NCBI RefSeq assembly: GCF_018069865.1 | Contig: NZ_JAGQDG010000002.1 | Span: forward strand, 434,001-498,000 | Reading direction: 5' to 3' | Length of the DNA: 64,000 bases | DNA from: Ideonella paludis | GTDB lineage: Bacteria; Pseudomonadota; Gammaproteobacteria; Burkholderiales; Burkholderiaceae_C | Shown: in pieces, positions 10,356-21,777 of the stretch | Position numbering within the stretch: position 1 is the stretch's first letter | Layout of the letters: every line of letters starts with the position of its first letter | The notes under the pieces: model-generated | What the model was told of the DNA's origin: nothing | Databases searched by the model: none | What the model saw: the letters and a program-made list of their open reading frames with translations, nothing else | Made by a program: the position numbers and the translations under genes

Positions 10356-10397
10356 GATGTGCTGTGACCCTGGCCAGCGCAATGGCTGCGGAATGCT

Positions 10398-10706
10398 TCA
10401 GCGGTCCTTGGTCGATGCATCACCACGCCGGTTGCCCAAGCCCAAGGACTCGACGGTCTTGCGATGCCGTTCGGCCTTGCGCTCAGCATCTCGATCCATT
10501 TCCTCTTTGCCCGTTCGCCCTGTGGCGTCCTTCCAGTGCCACCACGCCAGCGCCAGCAAAAATGGGCTCAGGAACTTCCAGAGGTCACCAAACACTTCCC
10601 AATTCCAGCGCGCTGGCGCGCCAACACCGAGGAAGTGCATAGCGATAAAGGCGATACCGGCAACGACGAAGAGCATGGCTAAAAATGTCCGATCAATGAA
10701 TGCCAA
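10398..10706 (-). CDS. small membrane protein of unknown function
   Basis: A 102-residue protein I do not recognise. Two hydrophobic stretches (about residues 6-27 and 42-57) suggest two membrane segments. A Trp-rich patch, ALAWWHWKD, is followed by a strongly charged tail rich in Arg, Lys and Glu, probably cytoplasmic. The longest frame starts with TTG at 10706; an ATG ten codons later (10676) is an alternative, and neither has a convincing ribosome site. GC use fits its neighbours. It shares the terminator with ilvD. Expression is plausible but not certain. Confidence 0.5.
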   Translation of the reverse strand: MAFIDRTFLAMLFVVAGIAFIAMHFLGVGAPARWNWEVFGDLWKFLSPFLLALAWWHWKDATGRTGKEEMDRDAERKAERHRKTVESLGLGNRRGDASTKDR

Positions 10707-10793
10707 TTCGCAAACAAGGGGTCAACCGAACTCAATAGAATCCGTTGTCCCAATGTAAATCATCCCCAACCCGTCCTATAGGAAGAAATACCG

Positions 10794-11090
10794 ATGAAAG
10801 CACTGCTCTCTTTGCTGGTTGTAACCGCTGTTTCTCCGGCGTTTGCCAATGCCGACCTGGCCGCCAAGAAGAACTGCATGGCCTGCCATGCCGTCGACAA
10901 GAAGCTGGTGGGCCCGGCCTACAAGGACGTGGCTGCCAAGTACGCCAAGGACAAGAACGCCGTGGCCATGCTGGCCGAAAAAATTCAAAAGGGTGGCGTG
11001 GGCGCTTGGGGTCAAGTCCCTATGCCCGCCAACCAAGTCACTGCTGACGAAGCCAAGCAATTGGCCACTTGGGTGTTGTCGGTCAAGTGA
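10794..11090 (+). CDS. small periplasmic class I cytochrome c (c-551/c-552 type)
   Basis: Electron carrier of 98 residues, including a signal peptide of about 19 residues ending PAFANA. The heme site is CMACH, and the Met ligand lies in GQVPMPAN near the C-terminus, the order seen in cytochromes c-551 that feed terminal oxidases or nitrite reductase. AGGAAG precedes the ATG by about ten bases. A possible -10 box TAGAAT lies at 10736-10741 without a convincing -35. It is convergent with acs and shares a terminator. Confidence 0.93.
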   Translation: MKALLSLLVVTAVSPAFANADLAAKKNCMACHAVDKKLVGPAYKDVAAKYAKDKNAVAMLAEKIQKGGVGAWGQVPMPANQVTADEAKQLATWVLSVK

Positions 11091-11106
11091 TCTGACGCCC
11101 CTCAGC

Positions 11107-11135
11107 AAAAAGCCCCGCAATCGCGGGGCTTTTTT
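11107..11135. terminator. bidirectional rho-independent terminator (cytochrome c and acs)
   Basis: Perfect 8-base stem AGCCCCGC/GCGGGGCT with loop AATC, with A's on the left and six T on the right. Confidence 0.88.
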
Positions 11136-11181
11136 ATGGGCCCACCTCACGGTGGGCCACAGCGCTGCAGCGCTGCCTCAA

Positions 11182-13149
<1,968 letters not shown>

Positions 13150-13314
13150 GTGTTGTCTCCTGGAGGCTGGTTTGATGCATGGCACCCGTGCGGTGCGTAC
13201 GGTGCTTAATGTGTCGCCAGCGTCTGACGAAGGCCTTACTCACCTGGGCGGGCGGCCTTGATCCCCCGCAAGCCACCTAAAATGGCTGCGGACGCTGCGC
13301 CCCAAAAAACTCAT

Positions 13315-13923
13315 ATGAACCCACAACACCCCACCTCCCACAAACCACTTCCGCCACTGCCCAGGATCATTTTTGCGAGCCGTTGGCTGCAATTGCCGCT
13401 GTATATCGGCTTGATACTTGCTCAGATCGTATATGTCTTCCACTTTTGGCTGGAGCTCACCCACCTGATTGAGGCCGCATTTGGCGATAAGCAGGCGCTT
13501 TCGGTCTTGGTCACCAGCATTGGCTACAAAGTCGAAGCCGGTACCGTGCTGTCCGGATTGAACGAAACCATCATCATGCTGGTGGTGCTGGGCTTGATCG
13601 ATGTGGTGATGATTTCCAACCTGCTGATCATGGTGATCGTGGGTGGCTATGAGACCTTTGTGTCGCGCATGAACCTCGATGGACATCCCGACCAGCCCGA
13701 GTGGCTGGACCATGTCAACGCCTCGGTGTTGAAGGTCAAGCTGGCCACGGCCATCATTGGCATCAGCTCCATCCATTTGCTCAAGACCTTCATCAATGCC
13801 GGCGCCTACGAAGACAGGGTCCTGATTTCGCAGACAGTGATCCATGTCGTCTTCTTGCTCTCTGCGCTGGCCATTGCCGCCACTGACCGGCTGCTTCACC
13901 CTCCACAAGCGCACTCGCATTGA
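13315..13923 (+). CDS. UPF0114 (YqhA-like) inner-membrane protein
   Basis: Membrane protein of unknown function, 202 residues, matching UPF0114/TIGR00645. After a proline-rich N-terminus come hydrophobic segments at about 23-45, 80-105, 138-155 and 170-192. Family-like stretches are ASRWLQLPLYIGL, LIDVVMISNLLIMV and KLATAIIGISSIHLLK. The start is uncertain: the ATG at 13315 fits the family, but an ATG at 13282 is also in frame and no strong ribosome site is visible. It precedes the fumarase by 72 bases on the same strand. Confidence 0.85.
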   Translation: MNPQHPTSHKPLPPLPRIIFASRWLQLPLYIGLILAQIVYVFHFWLELTHLIEAAFGDKQALSVLVTSIGYKVEAGTVLSGLNETIIMLVVLGLIDVVMISNLLIMVIVGGYETFVSRMNLDGHPDQPEWLDHVNASVLKVKLATAIIGISSIHLLKTFINAGAYEDRVLISQTVIHVVFLLSALAIAATDRLLHPPQAHSH

Positions 13924-13995
13924 ACGTCTTCGCCAGCATGGTGAAAGCCTGCTGGCCCAAGATCACGAACCAGCCCCTCCACGGAGACCCGATTC

Positions 13996-15519
13996 ATGAC
14001 CATCATCCGCCAGGCCGACCTGATCGAATCCGTCGCCGCCGCCCTGCAGTACATCAGCTACTACCACCCGGCCGACTACATCGCCCACTTGGCCCGCGCT
14101 TATGAGCGCGAGGAAAGTGCCGCCGCCAAAGACGCCATTGCGCAAATCTTGACCAACAGCCGCATGTGCGCAGAGGGCAAGCGCCCCATCTGCCAAGACA
14201 CCGGCATCGTCAACGTCTTCATGAAGATCGGCATGGACGTGAAGTGGGAGGGCTTTACAGGCTCCATCCAAGACGCCGTCAACGAAGGCGTGCGTCAGGG
14301 CTATAACAACCCGGACAACAAGCTGCGCGCCTCGGTGCTCTCTGACCCCATCTTTGAGCGCAAGAACACCCGCGACAACACCCCGGCCGTGGTGTTCATG
14401 GAGGTGGTGCCCGGCAACACTGTCGATGTGATCGTCGCGGCCAAGGGCGGTGGCTCGGAGAACAAATCCAAGGTCTATATGCTCAACCCCAGCGACAACA
14501 TCGTTGACTGGGTGCTGAAGACCGTGCCCACCATGGGTGCGGGCTGGTGCCCGCCTGGCATCTTGGGCATTGGCGTGGGCGGTACAGCCGAGAAGGCGGC
14601 CCTGCTGGCCAAAGAGTCCTTGATGGACGACATTGACATGTATGAACTGCTGGCCCGCGGCCCGCAGAACAAGCTCGAAGAGCTGCGCATCGAGCTGTAC
14701 GAAAAGGTCAATGCCCTGGGCATTGGTGCTCAAGGCTTGGGCGGCCTGACCACCGTGCTGGACGTGAAGATCAAGACCTTCCCCACACATGCGGCCTCCA
14801 AGCCCATCGCCATGATCCCCAACTGCGCGGCCACCCGCCACGGCCACTTTGTGCTGGATGGCTCAGGCCCCGCCTTCATGGACCCACCCAGCCTGGACCT
14901 CTGGCCCGATGTGAACTGGGCGCCGGACTACAACAAGTCCAAGCGCGTGGACCTGAACGCCCTGACCAAGGCCGAAGTGGCCAGTTGGAAGCCCGGCGAT
15001 ACCCTGCTGCTCAACGGCAAGATGCTGACCGGCCGCGATGCCGCGCACAAGCGCATTCAGGACATGCTGGCCAAGGGCGAAACCCTGCCGGTGGACTTTA
15101 CCAACCGCGTGATCTATTACGTCGGCCCCGTGGACCCGGTGCGCGAGGAAGTGGTCGGCCCCGCGGGCCCCACCACCGCCACCCGCATGGACAAGTTCAC
15201 CCGCATGATGCTGGAGAAAACCGGCCTGATTGCGATGGTGGGCAAGGCCGAGCGTGGCCAGGTCGCCATCGACGCCATCAAGGACAACCAAAGCGCCTAC
15301 CTGATGGCGGTGGGTGGCAGCGCCTACCTGGTGTCCAAGGCCATCAAGGCCGCCAAGGTGGTGGGCTTTGCGGACCTGGGCATGGAGGCCATCTACGAAT
15401 TTGATGTGGTGGACATGCCCGTCACCGTGGCCGTGGATGCCGGCGGCACTAGCGCCCACATCACCGGCCCCAAGGAGTGGCAAGCCAAGATCGGCAAGAT
15501 CCCCGTCGTGACGGCGTAA
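13996..15519 (+). CDS. class I fumarate hydratase (4Fe-4S)
   Basis: Iron-sulfur fumarase that interconverts fumarate and malate in the TCA cycle. The 507-residue single-chain form contains the candidate cluster cysteines in RPICQDTG (Cys66), AGWCPPGI and NCAATRHGHF, and the C-terminal beta-type domain beginning around PGDTLLLNG. Length is normal for proteobacterial FumA/FumB-like enzymes. Being oxygen-labile, it is usually backed up by a class II FumC, which is not in this window. Confidence 0.96.
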   Translation: MTIIRQADLIESVAAALQYISYYHPADYIAHLARAYEREESAAAKDAIAQILTNSRMCAEGKRPICQDTGIVNVFMKIGMDVKWEGFTGSIQDAVNEGVRQGYNNPDNKLRASVLSDPIFERKNTRDNTPAVVFMEVVPGNTVDVIVAAKGGGSENKSKVYMLNPSDNIVDWVLKTVPTMGAGWCPPGILGIGVGGTAEKAALLAKESLMDDIDMYELLARGPQNKLEELRIELYEKVNALGIGAQGLGGLTTVLDVKIKTFPTHAASKPIAMIPNCAATRHGHFVLDGSGPAFMDPPSLDLWPDVNWAPDYNKSKRVDLNALTKAEVASWKPGDTLLLNGKMLTGRDAAHKRIQDMLAKGETLPVDFTNRVIYYVGPVDPVREEVVGPAGPTTATRMDKFTRMMLEKTGLIAMVGKAERGQVAIDAIKDNQSAYLMAVGGSAYLVSKAIKAAKVVGFADLGMEAIYEFDVVDMPVTVAVDAGGTSAHITGPKEWQAKIGKIPVVTA

Positions 15520-15540
15520 GCCCTGCGCTGACAAGACAAT

Positions 15541-15564
15541 GCCCTGCAACTGCAGGGCATTTTT
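15541..15564 (+). terminator. rho-independent terminator of fumarase gene
   Basis: GCCCTGCA and TGCAGGGC form a perfect 8-base stem with a two-base loop, followed by ATTTTTG, 21 bases past the stop codon. Confidence 0.8.
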
Positions 15565-15581
15565 GTATCTGCGCCGCAGCC

Positions 15582-16844
15582 TCAGGCTTGGTGCACCACG
15601 CGCTGTGGGTATGGCACTTCAATGCCTTGCGCCTTGAGGTACTTCCAGATCGCCAGGTTCACATCAGAGCGCACGCCACCCTGCCCGTTCTCGGGGTCCA
15701 AGATCCAGAAATTGATGGTCAGCTCCAAGCCGTCGGCCGCAAAGTTGGACAACTGCACCACCGGTCCGGGCTCACTCATCACCCGCGGTACGCTAGCCAC
15801 GACCCCAATGAGTGCGGGCATGCAGGTGTCCAGATCAGTGCCATAGCCCACCTGCACCAGGGTTGAGACCAGCACGCGAGGGTCCGCCAAAGAGGAGTTC
15901 TCGACCCGCTGCGTGATCAGCATCTCATTGGGCACGATGGCCTCGCGGCCGTTCAGGGCGCGAATCACGGTGTAGCGGGTGGCGATGTCGGTGATGCGGC
16001 CCTCAAAATTGTCGACCTTGACCATGTCACCAATGCGCAAGCTGCGCTCGGCCAAGATCACAAAGCCCGACACATAGTTGGCCGCCAGCTTTTGTAGCCC
16101 GAAGCCCAGGCCCACACCGATGGCACCGCCCAGCACGGAGAGCGCGGTCAGATCGATGCCCACGGCCGACAAGGCCAGCAGCAAGCCCAAGAACACCAGC
16201 ACCGCGCGCACCGCATTGGCGGCCACTTTGCGCAGCGAGAGCTGCTCACCGGTGGCCCCGCGCAGCAAGCGGTCTTCCACCGCGGCGGAGACCCACAGCA
16301 CCAGCACCAAGACAAAGCCCGCCGACAACGCGCCTTCGAGCAGCGTGCGCATGGAGACATTGCTGCCACCGAGCTTCCAGTGGATCTGGTCCAACTCCTC
16401 CAGCAGCAACGGCAAGATGCCGGTGATCCAAGCCACCATGGCCAGCCATGCGATCCAAGAGATGGTGCGCTCGGCAACTTTCACCAACTTCGACTCTGGA
16501 AAGGCGGCATGCAGCACCCGCACCGAGAGCCGGATGATGGCAAAGGAGATCAGCACCGGCAGCACGATCTTGAAGACCGCCACCGGCACGGCCAAGGCGA
16601 TCAGCAAACGCTTGGCCGCATAGGCCAACACCAGCGCCATCACCGGAAAGAGCACGCCATCCACAATCTTGCGGCCAAACCAGATCGAGCGCTCGGGCGC
16701 CTGAGCGCCCCGCATCAGCCGCACCACCACCCAAGACAGGCCCAGGCAGCTCAAGGCCACGCCCAGCTCTATCCACGCACTCGGCTGGCGCAAAGTGCCC
16801 AGCACCGCACCCAGGTCCACGCCTGGCAAGAAATGCTCACCCAT
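15582..16844 (-). CDS. MscS-family mechanosensitive channel
   Basis: Predicted inner-membrane channel that opens under membrane tension to release solutes. The 420-residue protein has several N-terminal membrane helices, then the MscS pore and beta domain: LGGAIGVGLGFGLQKLAANYVSGFVIL, described here in two parts as the Gly-rich pore helix (about residues 249-275), RSLRIGDMVKVDNFEGRI, and VPNEMLITQRVEN. It is longer than E. coli MscS (286) because of extra N-terminal helices. It starts two bases after the deacetylase-like gene's stop, TGAGCATG, so the two are cotranscribed. Confidence 0.93.
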   Translation of the reverse strand: MGEHFLPGVDLGAVLGTLRQPSAWIELGVALSCLGLSWVVVRLMRGAQAPERSIWFGRKIVDGVLFPVMALVLAYAAKRLLIALAVPVAVFKIVLPVLISFAIIRLSVRVLHAAFPESKLVKVAERTISWIAWLAMVAWITGILPLLLEELDQIHWKLGGSNVSMRTLLEGALSAGFVLVLVLWVSAAVEDRLLRGATGEQLSLRKVAANAVRAVLVFLGLLLALSAVGIDLTALSVLGGAIGVGLGFGLQKLAANYVSGFVILAERSLRIGDMVKVDNFEGRITDIATRYTVIRALNGREAIVPNEMLITQRVENSSLADPRVLVSTLVQVGYGTDLDTCMPALIGVVASVPRVMSEPGPVVQLSNFAADGLELTINFWILDPENGQGGVRSDVNLAIWKYLKAQGIEVPYPQRVVHQA

Positions 16845-16846
16845 GC

Positions 16847-17782
16847 TCAAACGTCTGCCAGGGCACGCAGGTGCGCCGCCACACTGCGGCCCAGTGCGCT
16901 CAGCGCATAGCCACCCTCCAAGCAAGACACGATGCGCTTTTGGCTGTGCGTGCGCGCCACGTCCACCAAGCGGCGGGTGATCCACTCGTAGTCGGCCTCC
17001 ACCAGCCCGAGCTGCCCCAAGTCGTCTTCGCGGTGGGCATCAAACCCGGCCGAGATGAAAATCATCTCCGGCTTGAAATCGTTCAGGCGAGGCATCCAGT
17101 TAGCCTCGATCAGCTCGCGAATCTCCGCCCCGCGCGTGTAGGGCGGGATGGGCAAGTTCAGCATGTTCTCGCCCTTGGGCACGCCGCCACTGTAGGGGTA
17201 GAGCTTGTCTTGGAAAAAGCTGACCATCAAGATGCGCTCATCGCCGGCCACGATGTCCTCGGTGCCATTGCCGTGGTGCACATCAAAGTCGATGATGGCC
17301 ACGCGGCTCAGGCCCCGCACATCCAAGGCATGCCGCGCGGCCACCGCCACATTGTTGAAAAAGCAAAACCCCATGGTTTCGTTACGTGTGGCATGGTGGC
17401 CGGGCGGTCGGATGGCGCAAAAGGCGTTCTCGGCCCGGCCGTCAATCACGGCGTCGGTGGCCGCTACGGCGGCCCCTGCCGCACGCAAGGCGGCACGCCA
17501 GGTGTGCGGGCAGACGGTGGTGTCGGGGTCCAGGGCGCGGTGCTCTCCCGTCTCGGCCGCCTGCTGCATGAACTCGTTCAACTCGGTCAGATAGCCCTCG
17601 GTGTGAGCCAGCATCAGGTCGCTGTGGGCCACCAGCGGCGCGTCCATGCGGGTCAGCGCTACGTCCAGGCCAGTGGCCAAAAGGTGGTCTTCGATGGCGT
17701 CCAAGCGTTGGGGGCACTCGGGGTGTCCGGCGCCCATGTCGTGGGCGCGGCAGTCAGGATGCGAGAAATATGCCGTCGTCAT
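16847..17782 (-). CDS. histone-deacetylase-family (acetylpolyamine/lysine deacetylase-like) hydrolase
   Basis: Zinc-dependent amidohydrolase of the arginase/deacetylase fold, 311 residues. Visible catalytic motifs are RPPGHHA, the metal-binding DFDVHHGNGT, a second metal Asp in SAGFDAHRED, and CLEGGYALSALG. Bacterial members deacetylate polyamines or protein lysines; the substrate here cannot be told from sequence. The chosen ATG at 17782 gives the standard AYFSHPDCRAHDMGAGHPE N-terminus. It is divergent from the MoxR operon across only 60 bases and coupled to the MscS gene downstream. Confidence 0.93.
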   Translation of the reverse strand: MTTAYFSHPDCRAHDMGAGHPECPQRLDAIEDHLLATGLDVALTRMDAPLVAHSDLMLAHTEGYLTELNEFMQQAAETGEHRALDPDTTVCPHTWRAALRAAGAAVAATDAVIDGRAENAFCAIRPPGHHATRNETMGFCFFNNVAVAARHALDVRGLSRVAIIDFDVHHGNGTEDIVAGDERILMVSFFQDKLYPYSGGVPKGENMLNLPIPPYTRGAEIRELIEANWMPRLNDFKPEMIFISAGFDAHREDDLGQLGLVEADYEWITRRLVDVARTHSQKRIVSCLEGGYALSALGRSVAAHLRALADV

Positions 17783-17842
17783 GTCAAGAATGGCCGGGTC
17801 CGCCGGCCTGTGTGTCTTTTGGAAGTGCGTTATCGTCCTTGA

Positions 17843-18772
17843 ATGATGAACGCTCAGCTTCAGTCTCGTTTGACTGACCTCAAGAATCAGATTAGCACGA
17901 TCATCGTGGGCAAAGCCGCCCAGGTGGAAGACAGCTTGGTCTGTCTGTTGGCTGGTGGCCACTTGTTGATCGAGGACATACCCGGTGTCGGTAAGACCAC
18001 GCTTGCCCATGCCCTGTCCTTATCGCTGGGCTTGCAGTTTGCCCGCGTGCAGTTCACCTCAGACATGCTGCCCAGTGACCTGATTGGCGTCAGCGTCTTC
18101 GAGCGCGCTAAGGAGGCCTTTGTATTCCATCCTGGGCCCTTGTTCACCCAAGTGCTACTCGCTGACGAGATCAACCGGGCCGGCCCCAAGACCCAAAGCG
18201 CCCTGCTCGAAGCCATGGAGGAGCAGCAAGTCAGCGCCGACGGCGCCACCCGCGCCCTGCCCTCGCCGTTCTTCGTCATCGCCACCCAGAACCCGACCGA
18301 GCAGTTGGGCACCTTTCCGCTGCCAGAAAGCCAACTGGACCGCTTCCTCATGTGCATCAGCCTGGGCTACCCGGACAAGAGGGCCGAGCGGGCGCTGCTG
18401 CAGGGGGAAGACCGCCGAGACACCTTGGCCAAGCTACGGCCTGTGATTCGCCCCGAAGAGCTCAAGACGCTGATGCAGGCGGTGCGGGGCATCCATGCCT
18501 CGGAAGCGCTGATCGACTATCTGCAAGCCTTGATCGCCGAGACCCGCTCAGGTCTGTGGTTCACCGAAGGCTTGTCGCCCCGGGCGGCGCTGGGTGTGCT
18601 GCGCCTGGGCAAGGCGCGCGCCTTGATGGCTGGGCGCGACCACATCAGCCCGCATGACCTGCAATCGGTGCTGCCCCAAGCCCTGGTGCACCGCTTGCAC
18701 CCCGTGCCGGGTGCAGGGCGTGGGCGCCGCGAGCAGGTGCGCGCCATGATTGAGGCCGTGGGACTGCCCTGA
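17843..18772 (+). CDS. MoxR-family AAA+ ATPase
   Basis: Chaperone-like ATPase, 309 residues. Walker A is GVGKTT in LIEDIPGVGKTTLAHAL, Walker B is LLADEINRA, and sensor 1 is ATQNPTEQLGTFPLPESQLDRF. MoxR proteins typically work with DUF58 and transglutaminase or VWA partners, as here. Its stop and the next gene's start share one base (TGATG), so the operon is tightly coupled. Confidence 0.95.
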   Translation: MMNAQLQSRLTDLKNQISTIIVGKAAQVEDSLVCLLAGGHLLIEDIPGVGKTTLAHALSLSLGLQFARVQFTSDMLPSDLIGVSVFERAKEAFVFHPGPLFTQVLLADEINRAGPKTQSALLEAMEEQQVSADGATRALPSPFFVIATQNPTEQLGTFPLPESQLDRFLMCISLGYPDKRAERALLQGEDRRDTLAKLRPVIRPEELKTLMQAVRGIHASEALIDYLQALIAETRSGLWFTEGLSPRAALGVLRLGKARALMAGRDHISPHDLQSVLPQALVHRLHPVPGAGRGRREQVRAMIEAVGLP

Positions 18773-19731
18773 TGCGCAGCCCCCAGGCTTGGTGGCGCGA
18801 CTGGTGGCTGGCGCGGCTGCGCCCGGTGCCCGTCCACACCCTGACGCAGCGCAATGTCTACATCCTGCCCACCCGCGCCGGCTGGGCTTTTGGGCTGACC
18901 TTGCTGCTGCTGCTGGTGGCCGCCATCAACTACCAGCTCAACTTGGGTTATGCGCTGACGTTTTTGCTGGCCGGCAGCGCGGCCGCCTCGCTGCACATCA
19001 CCCATGCCAGCCTGCGCGGTCTGAGCCTGCAGGTGCGCCCGCCCTTGCCCACCCACGTGGGCCAGGACATGAGCTTGGAGATCAGCGTTCACAACCCAGG
19101 CCGCCAGCGCTTTGGCTTGGGCTTTGGCCTGCAAGGCCGCGAGCCCAAGGTCTGGGTCGATATTGCGGCCGAGGGCGACACGGCCGTGGTGCTCAGCACC
19201 CTGGCGCGCCAGCGTGGCCACCATGACCTGCCCGCCCTGCAGGTCGAATGCCGATTCCCCTTCGGCCTGTTCAGAGCTTGGTCCCTCTGGCGGCCGGCCG
19301 GCCAGGCCTGGATCTATCCAGCACTGGAAGCGGCCCCGCCGCCTCTGCCGCGCCTGGCAGACACGCCAGAAGGCGACGGGGCGCAAAGCCGGGTGGGCCG
19401 TGACGAGGTCGAAGGCATACGCCCCTGGCAACGTGGCGATACCCTGCGCCAAGTGGCCTGGAAAAAGGTGGCCCGCACCGGCGAGTTGGTGAGCCGCGAC
19501 CGCAGCAGCCGCGTGGCCCAGCGCCTGTGGCTGGACTGGAGCCACACCCAAGCAGCAGACCCGGAGGTGCGCCTCAGCCGCTTGGCCACCTGGGTGTTGG
19601 CCGCTGAAGCCCAGGGCCTGCAATGGGGCTTGCGCTTGGGCGCTGACGAGTTGCCACTGGCCCAAGGCACGGCGCACCAGCATGCGGCGCTGCAGCGTTT
19701 GGCCCAGTTCAAAGCGGGGCGGCCACGATGA
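18772..19731 (+). CDS. DUF58 domain-containing membrane protein
   Basis: 319-residue protein of unknown biochemical role. Two adjacent hydrophobic helices at about residues 38-70 anchor it. The DUF58 core lies in the C-terminal half around GIRPWQRGDTLRQVAWK, with the usual Arg-Gly-Asp and Trp-Lys features. It sits between the MoxR ATPase and the TgpA-like transglutaminase with overlapping starts and stops on both sides; this trio is a recurring set in proteobacteria. Confidence 0.92.
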   Translation: MRSPQAWWRDWWLARLRPVPVHTLTQRNVYILPTRAGWAFGLTLLLLLVAAINYQLNLGYALTFLLAGSAAASLHITHASLRGLSLQVRPPLPTHVGQDMSLEISVHNPGRQRFGLGFGLQGREPKVWVDIAAEGDTAVVLSTLARQRGHHDLPALQVECRFPFGLFRAWSLWRPAGQAWIYPALEAAPPPLPRLADTPEGDGAQSRVGRDEVEGIRPWQRGDTLRQVAWKKVARTGELVSRDRSSRVAQRLWLDWSHTQAADPEVRLSRLATWVLAAEAQGLQWGLRLGADELPLAQGTAHQHAALQRLAQFKAGRPR

Positions 19732-21770
19732 GTGAGCGTATCGCCAAGCCCGGCCTGCGTTGGCGCTGGCCCCGACCGCCCTCGCGAGAAGCGCGAGACA
19801 CGCTGTTCATGCTGGCCTTGATCGCCTGGACCATGGCGCCCCACCTGCCCACGCTGCCCCTGTGGGTCTCGCTGGTCAGCCTGGGCGTCTTGGCTTGGCG
19901 TGCGCGCTTGGCATGGACCGAGCGCCCCCTGCCCGGCCGCTGGAGCCTGGTCGCTTTGGTGCTTCTGACGGGGGCCTTGACGTTTTGGTCCGAGCGCACC
20001 TTGGTGGGCCGACAAGCCGGCGTGACCCTGCTGGTGGTGCTGATGGCCGCCAAAACGCTGGAGTTGAAGGCACGCCGTGACGCCTTGGTGGTGTTCTTCC
20101 TAGGCTTTTTCTTGGTGCTGACCAATTTCCTGAATTCGCAGTCATTGCTCACCGCCGTGGGCATGACAGTCTCAGTTTGGGGCTGGCTCACAGCACTGAC
20201 CTTGGCCCACATGCCCGCCGGCACGCCGCCCATCCGCCAAGCGGCCAGCTTGGCCGCCAAGGCCACGCTCTGGGGTGCGCCGGTGATGGTGGCCTTGTTC
20301 CTGCTGTTCCCGCGCCTGGGGCCGCTGTGGGCATTGCCCTCTGATGGCGCCCGCACCGGCCTGTCCGACCAATTGCAACTGGGCGATGTGGCCAAGCTGG
20401 CGACGGATGACAGCATCGCGCTGCGGATTCGGTTTACAGGCGCGCCACAGCCGGCCAACAGCCTGTACTTTCGGGGCCCGGTGCTGACCGACTATGACGG
20501 CGAGCGCTGGCGCGCCAGCCCAGGGCGGCCTCGGCCAGATCTGGCAGAGCAGGCGCTGGAGGCTCGGCCCTTGCGCTACGAGATGACGCTGGAGCCGCTG
20601 CAGATCTCCTGGCTGCCGCTGCCAGAGTTCACCGTGGACAAGCCCGTGGCTAACCCGCCTTTGGCCACCTTGCCCGCGGGGCCAGACAACGCCGGGCAGT
20701 GGAGCTTGAGCGCGCCGCTGACGCAGCGCGTGCGTCTGAGCGGGCTGGCCTTGGCCCAGCATCCGGTGCGCAGCCTGAGCGACAACGCCCGCGCCCGACT
20801 GACGGCCCTGCCGCCCGGCAAGCACCCGCGCAGCCGCGCCTGGGCGCAGCAGCTGCGCAGCCAGCCTGCGCTGCAAGGGGCAGCCGTGGCACAGTTGGTG
20901 GAGGCCGTTTTGCAGCATGTTCGCCAAGAAAACTTCATCTACACCTTGAACCCCGGCACCTACAAAGGCGATGCGGTGGATGAGTTCTGGCTCGATCGCC
21001 GCGCTGGCTTTTGCGAGCATTACGCGGCCTCCTTCGTCGTGATCATGCGTGCCATGGGCGTGCCCGCCCGCATCGTCACCGGCTACCAAGGGGCGGACAG
21101 GCTGCTGCAGGACGGGCAGCAGGTGGTGCGCCAAAGCAATGCCCACGCCTGGGCCGAAGTCTGGCAGCCTGAGGTCGGCTGGCTGCGGGTGGACCCCACG
21201 GCAGCCGTCGCCCCCGAGCGTGTGCTGCAGGGCCAAACGCTGAGCGCGCCACCGGGGCTGGTGCTGGGGGCCTTTGATGCGGTCAGTCCCGGCTTGCGCC
21301 AGACACTTAAGCGCTGGGCCGAGACCCTGGACAACCGCTGGAATGTGTGGGTGCTGAGCTATGGCAGAGACCAGCAAAAGCAATGGTTAGAGCAATGGGG
21401 CTGGGGTCAGGTGGACACCGTCTCTCTGCTGCGCTTGATCGTCCTGATCGGCGCCACGGTCGGGCTGCTGGGTGCCTTGTGGGCGTGGCGCGAATCCCGC
21501 CGCCAAGCGCCCTGGCAACGACTGACTCAGAAGATATTGGCCGAACTGAGAGCAGCGGGCGTCCCGGCCACTTCGGCACAAGACCCACACACCTGGGCCG
21601 TGGCCTTGCGCGAGCAACGTGGCGCCGCCGCCGACGCCGCCATACAAGCCTTGCTGGACCTGCACGCTCAGCGATATGCGCCCAAGAATGCCCATGAACG
21701 CAGCCTCAACACCACAGCCTGGTGGCGTGGCTTCAAGCAAGCCATGCGCGCAATGCCTCAGCCCAGATAA
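19728..21770 (+). CDS. TgpA-type membrane transglutaminase-like protein (DUF3488)
   Basis: Inner-membrane protein of 680 residues with a periplasmic transglutaminase-like domain. Five or so N-terminal helices (DUF3488, to about residue 205) are followed by a periplasmic region and the catalytic core: Cys in RRAGFCEHYAASF, His in SNAHAWAEVW and Asp in LRVDPTAAV. One more helix at about 565-590 precedes a cytoplasmic tail. The Pseudomonas homologue TgpA is essential, but its substrate is not settled. It overlaps the DUF58 gene by four bases. Confidence 0.94.
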   Translation: MSERIAKPGLRWRWPRPPSREARDTLFMLALIAWTMAPHLPTLPLWVSLVSLGVLAWRARLAWTERPLPGRWSLVALVLLTGALTFWSERTLVGRQAGVTLLVVLMAAKTLELKARRDALVVFFLGFFLVLTNFLNSQSLLTAVGMTVSVWGWLTALTLAHMPAGTPPIRQAASLAAKATLWGAPVMVALFLLFPRLGPLWALPSDGARTGLSDQLQLGDVAKLATDDSIALRIRFTGAPQPANSLYFRGPVLTDYDGERWRASPGRPRPDLAEQALEARPLRYEMTLEPLQISWLPLPEFTVDKPVANPPLATLPAGPDNAGQWSLSAPLTQRVRLSGLALAQHPVRSLSDNARARLTALPPGKHPRSRAWAQQLRSQPALQGAAVAQLVEAVLQHVRQENFIYTLNPGTYKGDAVDEFWLDRRAGFCEHYAASFVVIMRAMGVPARIVTGYQGADRLLQDGQQVVRQSNAHAWAEVWQPEVGWLRVDPTAAVAPERVLQGQTLSAPPGLVLGAFDAVSPGLRQTLKRWAETLDNRWNVWVLSYGRDQQKQWLEQWGWGQVDTVSLLRLIVLIGATVGLLGALWAWRESRRQAPWQRLTQKILAELRAAGVPATSAQDPHTWAVALREQRGAAADAAIQALLDLHAQRYAPKNAHERSLNTTAWWRGFKQAMRAMPQPR

Positions 21771-21777
21771 TCCTGCC

